Assembly (NCBI GenBank): GCA_040754255.1
Contig: JBFMDA010000036.1
Span: forward strand, 1-15,282
Direction of reading: 5' to 3'
DNA length: 15,282 bases
Origin: SURF-25 sp040754255
GTDB taxonomy: Bacteria > Omnitrophota > Gorgyraeia > Gygaellales > Profunditerraquicolaceae
In this document: piece by piece, positions 12,805-15,282 of the stretch
How the letters are laid out: each line of letters begins with the position of its first letter
How positions within the stretch are numbered: position 1 is the first letter of the stretch
Program-made: the position numbers and the translations under genes
Notes under the pieces: model-generated
Seen by the model: the letters and a program-made list of their open reading frames with translations, nothing else
What the model was told of the DNA's origin: nothing
Databases searched by the model: none

Positions 12805-12866
12805 CGCATGCGCAATTCCGCTAAGCGCGGGGTGTTTATCTACAGCATAAAAAGGAGGGTTACAAA

Positions 12867-13577
12867 ATGAGTTTGTTAAACACGCAAGAGGATTTGAAGG
12901 AGTTGGTAGAGAAGCTGAATTTTAAAGAGAAGGTGGAGAGGTCGAAGGAGCTCATACGGGAAGCGCATAAAATATATGGCGACGGACTTGTGGTCGCGAA
13001 CAGTTTAGGGAAGGATTCGGTCGCGGTATGGGATCTTGCGAAACGGGTTAATCCGAACATTCGCGGTTTTATCGTAACTACCAGATTTAAACCAACGGAG
13101 ACGGTGCGTTTCATGCATGAGTCCGTTCAGAAGTATCCGGAGCTCAAGGTCTATAAAAACGATTCCGAAATACCAGAGAAACTGTACGAAACGAAACCAG
13201 ACTTGTGCTGCGATATCCTCAAGGTCGAGCCTGTTAAACGCGCTATAGCTGAGATGGGAGTGACGTGCTGGGTGACCGGGCTTCGCTGTACGGAAGGTAG
13301 GACGCGTACCGACTTCCGGGAAGTTGAAGAGAGGGACAAAGGGCTTATAAAGCTTAATCCTATATTAATCTGGAAAGAGCGAGAAGTTTGGCAGTATCTA
13401 GCTCTTTATAATGTACCAGTTAATCTCTTGTATGCCGAAGGATACCGATCGTTAGGATGCGCTCCGTGTACGAAAATAACCAATGACGATAATGAGCGAG
13501 CCGGCCGTTGGATCGGTACAAGTAAATGCGGTGGCGAATGCGGTATACACACGCGGCCGTTGAAGGGGAATAAATGA
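12867..13577 (+). CDS. cysH: Adenylylsulfate (APS) reductase, CysH family
   Basis: A 236-aa PAPS-reductase-family enzyme that reduces activated sulfate to sulfite in the cytoplasm. The ATP-pyrophosphatase-like loop is VVANSLGKDSVAVWDL (42-57). The cysteine pairs CC (114-115, PDLCCDILK) and CxxC (198/201, GCAPCT) are the [4Fe-4S] ligands that mark APS-using enzymes, and KCGGECGIHTRPL carries the catalytic Cys225. Arg140 and Arg145/Arg147 in TGLRCTEGRTRTDF would bind substrate. AAAAGGAGGG precedes ATG 12867. It starts after the cysteine attenuator, and its stop overlaps the next ATG (ATGA), so the permease is translationally coupled. No sulfate adenylyltransferase is inside the window. Confidence 0.95.
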   Translation: MSLLNTQEDLKELVEKLNFKEKVERSKELIREAHKIYGDGLVVANSLGKDSVAVWDLAKRVNPNIRGFIVTTRFKPTETVRFMHESVQKYPELKVYKNDSEIPEKLYETKPDLCCDILKVEPVKRAIAEMGVTCWVTGLRCTEGRTRTDFREVEERDKGLIKLNPILIWKEREVWQYLALYNVPVNLLYAEGYRSLGCAPCTKITNDDNERAGRWIGTSKCGGECGIHTRPLKGNK

Positions 13578-14548
13578 TAATAGCGGTTACGATACTGGTT
13601 GCGGCATTTCTTGCGATGAACATGGGCATCAGCGGGTTCTCCGTGTCATTTGCGCCTTCTTTTGGGAGTAACGTCCTGAAGAAGAATGGGGCGGCATTGC
13701 TCTATGGGCTATGCGTGATAGCGGGGGCTTGCCTTGTCGGCCCACGTGTAGTAGAAACGCTGGTGCGCAAGATCTCCTATTCGGAGCTGAATGTGTTTTC
13801 AAGCGGGATAATACTCATTTCGTGTGCTGTAACTATATTCTTAAGTAATTGCTTGAAAGTGCCTCAATCCACGAGTTTTGTGACCGTCGCAAGTTTTGTG
13901 GGTTCGGGTTTATATTACGGCAAGGTCAATTGGCATACGGTAGAGAAGATTCTGATATTTGCCATCATCTTCTCTGTCGTATCTTTTGCCCTTACCGTTA
14001 TTATAAAACGTGCGATCTATCCGCCCCGTTATTGCAACCTGGGGTTTTATGAGAAATTTTTCGTGCACAGGGATAAATTTAAAAAGTTCATAATTTTTCA
14101 CGATATGTACGCTGGCTTCAGCGTCGGATCGAACAACGTCGCAAATATAGTGGCACCTCTGGTAATCTCATTAGGCATGGGGAATCTTTTCTGGTTTCTG
14201 GTGATAAGTCCGCTCTTTGGTATGGGGGCATATTTTTGGGGAGAGAAAGTGATCAGGTCTGTATCCCAGGACATCGTTCCGGTAGGGGAGTTCTCAGCCA
14301 GCGTAGTGTCTTTTATCACGGCCACCTTTGTGCTTATCGCGTCGTTTTTAGGTCTGCCGACACCCTACGTTCAGTTTACGACATTTTCTTTATTAGGAAT
14401 AAGCTGCGTGAAGGATGGTTTCAGGAATACATCCGAAAAGACCATAGTAAAAAGGATATTATGGGTTTGGATCCTTGTGCCGTTTTTTACGATCTTACTC
14501 AGTCTTTGTTTACATTTTATATTTTTCAGATATCTGCATTTACAGTAG
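13574..14548 (+). CDS. cysP: PiT-family permease, probable sulfate transporter (CysP-like)
   Basis: A 324-aa membrane protein with about ten hydrophobic segments and the two-fold repeat of the PiT family. The second repeat keeps the signature as AGFSVGSNNVANIVAPLV (about 177-194); the first is degenerate, MNMGISGFSVSFAPSFGSNV (about 15-34), lacking the usual GAND-type core. The PiT family includes phosphate transporters and the Bacillus sulfate permease CysP. Location between cysH and cysK, coupled by a four-base overlap with cysH, argues for sulfate uptake. Length (324) is short relative to phosphate PiT proteins, which often exceed 400. Confidence 0.85.
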   Translation: MIIAVTILVAAFLAMNMGISGFSVSFAPSFGSNVLKKNGAALLYGLCVIAGACLVGPRVVETLVRKISYSELNVFSSGIILISCAVTIFLSNCLKVPQSTSFVTVASFVGSGLYYGKVNWHTVEKILIFAIIFSVVSFALTVIIKRAIYPPRYCNLGFYEKFFVHRDKFKKFIIFHDMYAGFSVGSNNVANIVAPLVISLGMGNLFWFLVISPLFGMGAYFWGEKVIRSVSQDIVPVGEFSASVVSFITATFVLIASFLGLPTPYVQFTTFSLLGISCVKDGFRNTSEKTIVKRILWVWILVPFFTILLSLCLHFIFFRYLHLQ

Positions 14549-14558
14549 GGGAAACACC

Positions 14559-15282
14559 ATGCGTGAAGATTTGGAAATAACAAAAAATATCCTAGAGGTT
14601 ATAGGGAGGACTCCCCTTATAAAGCTCAATCGCATCCCCGATCGGGGCATGGCAGAAGTTCTGGCTAAAGTCGAATCGCTGAATCCGGGCGGCAGCGTGA
14701 AGGACAGGATAGCGATTGCTATGATTAATGATGCGGAGCAGAAAGGAATTCTTAAGCCTCATGGAACAGTTATTGAGCCTACTAGCGGAAATACGGGAAT
14801 AGGTCTGGCCATGGTCTGCGCGGTCAAAGGATACAAATGCGTACTGACTATGCCTGAGACGATGAGCCTTGAAAGGATATATATACTGAAAGCATATGGC
14901 GCGGAGGTGGTTCTAACGCCTGGCAGCCAGGGAATGAAGGGAGCCATAAAAAAGGCGGAGGATATACACAGGAAAGCGCCCCATTCTTTTATGCCTCATC
15001 AGTTTAAACATTTGGCAAACCCGCAAATACACAGAGAAACGACTGCGCGCGAGATCCTTGCGCAGACCAAAGGATCATTGGACGCGTTCGTTGCAGGCGT
15101 GGGCACCGGCGGAACCATAACCGGCGTTGGAGAGGTCCTTAAAAAGCATGATCCTGGAATAAGGGTAATAGCAGTCGAGCCGGAAACGAGCGCCGTCCTG
15201 TCGGGTAAAGAGCACGGGATACATAAGATACAGGGTATAGGCGCCGGCTTTGTTCCGGACATTCTCAATAGAAGCGTAATCG
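14559..15282 (+). CDS. cysK: Cysteine synthase (O-acetylserine sulfhydrylase), 3' truncated
   Basis: The frame is open from ATG 14559 to the window end, 241 residues of about 300. It is a PLP-dependent enzyme making cysteine from O-acetylserine and sulfide. The PLP lysine is Lys48 in NPGGSVKDR; the substrate loop is EPTSGNTGIGLA (73-84), and the phosphate-binding GVGTGGTITG loop lies near 182-191, followed by VIAVEPETSAVLSG. The segment PHQFKHLANPQIHRETTA fits CysK rather than cystathionine beta-synthase. AGGGG at 14547-14551 precedes the start, 10 bp after the permease gene. It is the end product step of the operon whose leader appears to sense cysteine. Confidence 0.95.
   Translation, partial: MREDLEITKNILEVIGRTPLIKLNRIPDRGMAEVLAKVESLNPGGSVKDRIAIAMINDAEQKGILKPHGTVIEPTSGNTGIGLAMVCAVKGYKCVLTMPETMSLERIYILKAYGAEVVLTPGSQGMKGAIKKAEDIHRKAPHSFMPHQFKHLANPQIHRETTAREILAQTKGSLDAFVAGVGTGGTITGVGEVLKKHDPGIRVIAVEPETSAVLSGKEHGIHKIQGIGAGFVPDILNRSVI

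Noticed and set aside
12840..12866. T-box or SAM riboswitch controlling cysH
   Set aside because: No T-box AGGGTGGNACCGCG sequence and no SAM-I core could be found in the leader.

Overview
The window is a bacterial segment in which every supported gene lies on the + strand. Base composition is moderate, Shine-Dalgarno sites are strong, and sigma70-type promoters, Rho-independent terminators and a TPP riboswitch are present. The organism cannot be named. The sulfur/thiamine gene content and the unusual intergenic repeats would suit a poorly sampled, probably anaerobic or microaerophilic lineage, such as an Omnitrophota-like candidate phylum, but this is only an impression.

Region 1 (1-3565) is an arsenic island: the 3' end of an ArsP/DUF318-type permease, an ArsM arsenite methyltransferase, a small CXXC thioredoxin-like protein, an ArsF-family thioredoxin-like protein, an ArsG-family CcdA-like permease and an ACR3 arsenite pump. 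Together they would cover methylation, nitroaromatic-arsenical reduction and efflux. No arsR is visible; it may lie upstream.

Region 2 (3566-6155) holds an AT-richer three-gene module: a 105-aa basic protein, a GS/DxD nucleotidyltransferase and an FRG-domain protein. It has its own strong promoter inside a regular array of four 12-bp operator-like sites. A nearly identical ~71-bp direct repeat lies on each side. It looks like an acquired defence or toxin-antitoxin-like cassette, and is a candidate undescribed system.

Region 3 (6156-10786) contains small redox and stress genes: two class I methyltransferases, a DsrE-like protein, a hemerythrin-domain protein, a frameshifted cupin, a secreted DUF6448 protein whose predicted mature N-terminus resembles the nickel hook of NiSOD, a DUF488 protein and an iron-sulfur flavoprotein. 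Copies of a dispersed repeat sit at the block boundaries.

Region 4 (10787-12001) is a TPP riboswitch with terminator controlling a Thi4-type thiazole synthase, which carries Cys at the position of the yeast suicide cysteine.

Region 5 (12002-15282) is cysteine and sulfate assimilation: an Rrf2 regulator with three IscR-like cysteines and its own operator, then cysH (APS reductase), a PiT-like sulfate permease and cysK (cut by the window end). Ahead of cysH is an unannotated 19-codon leader ORF (MMTCSMAMCCRFGRRWPPM) followed by a terminator with competing pairings, the arrangement of a classical attenuator responding to cysteine supply. The TPP and cysteine leaders also share a 6-bp hairpin with an AGAAG loop directly after the U-run.
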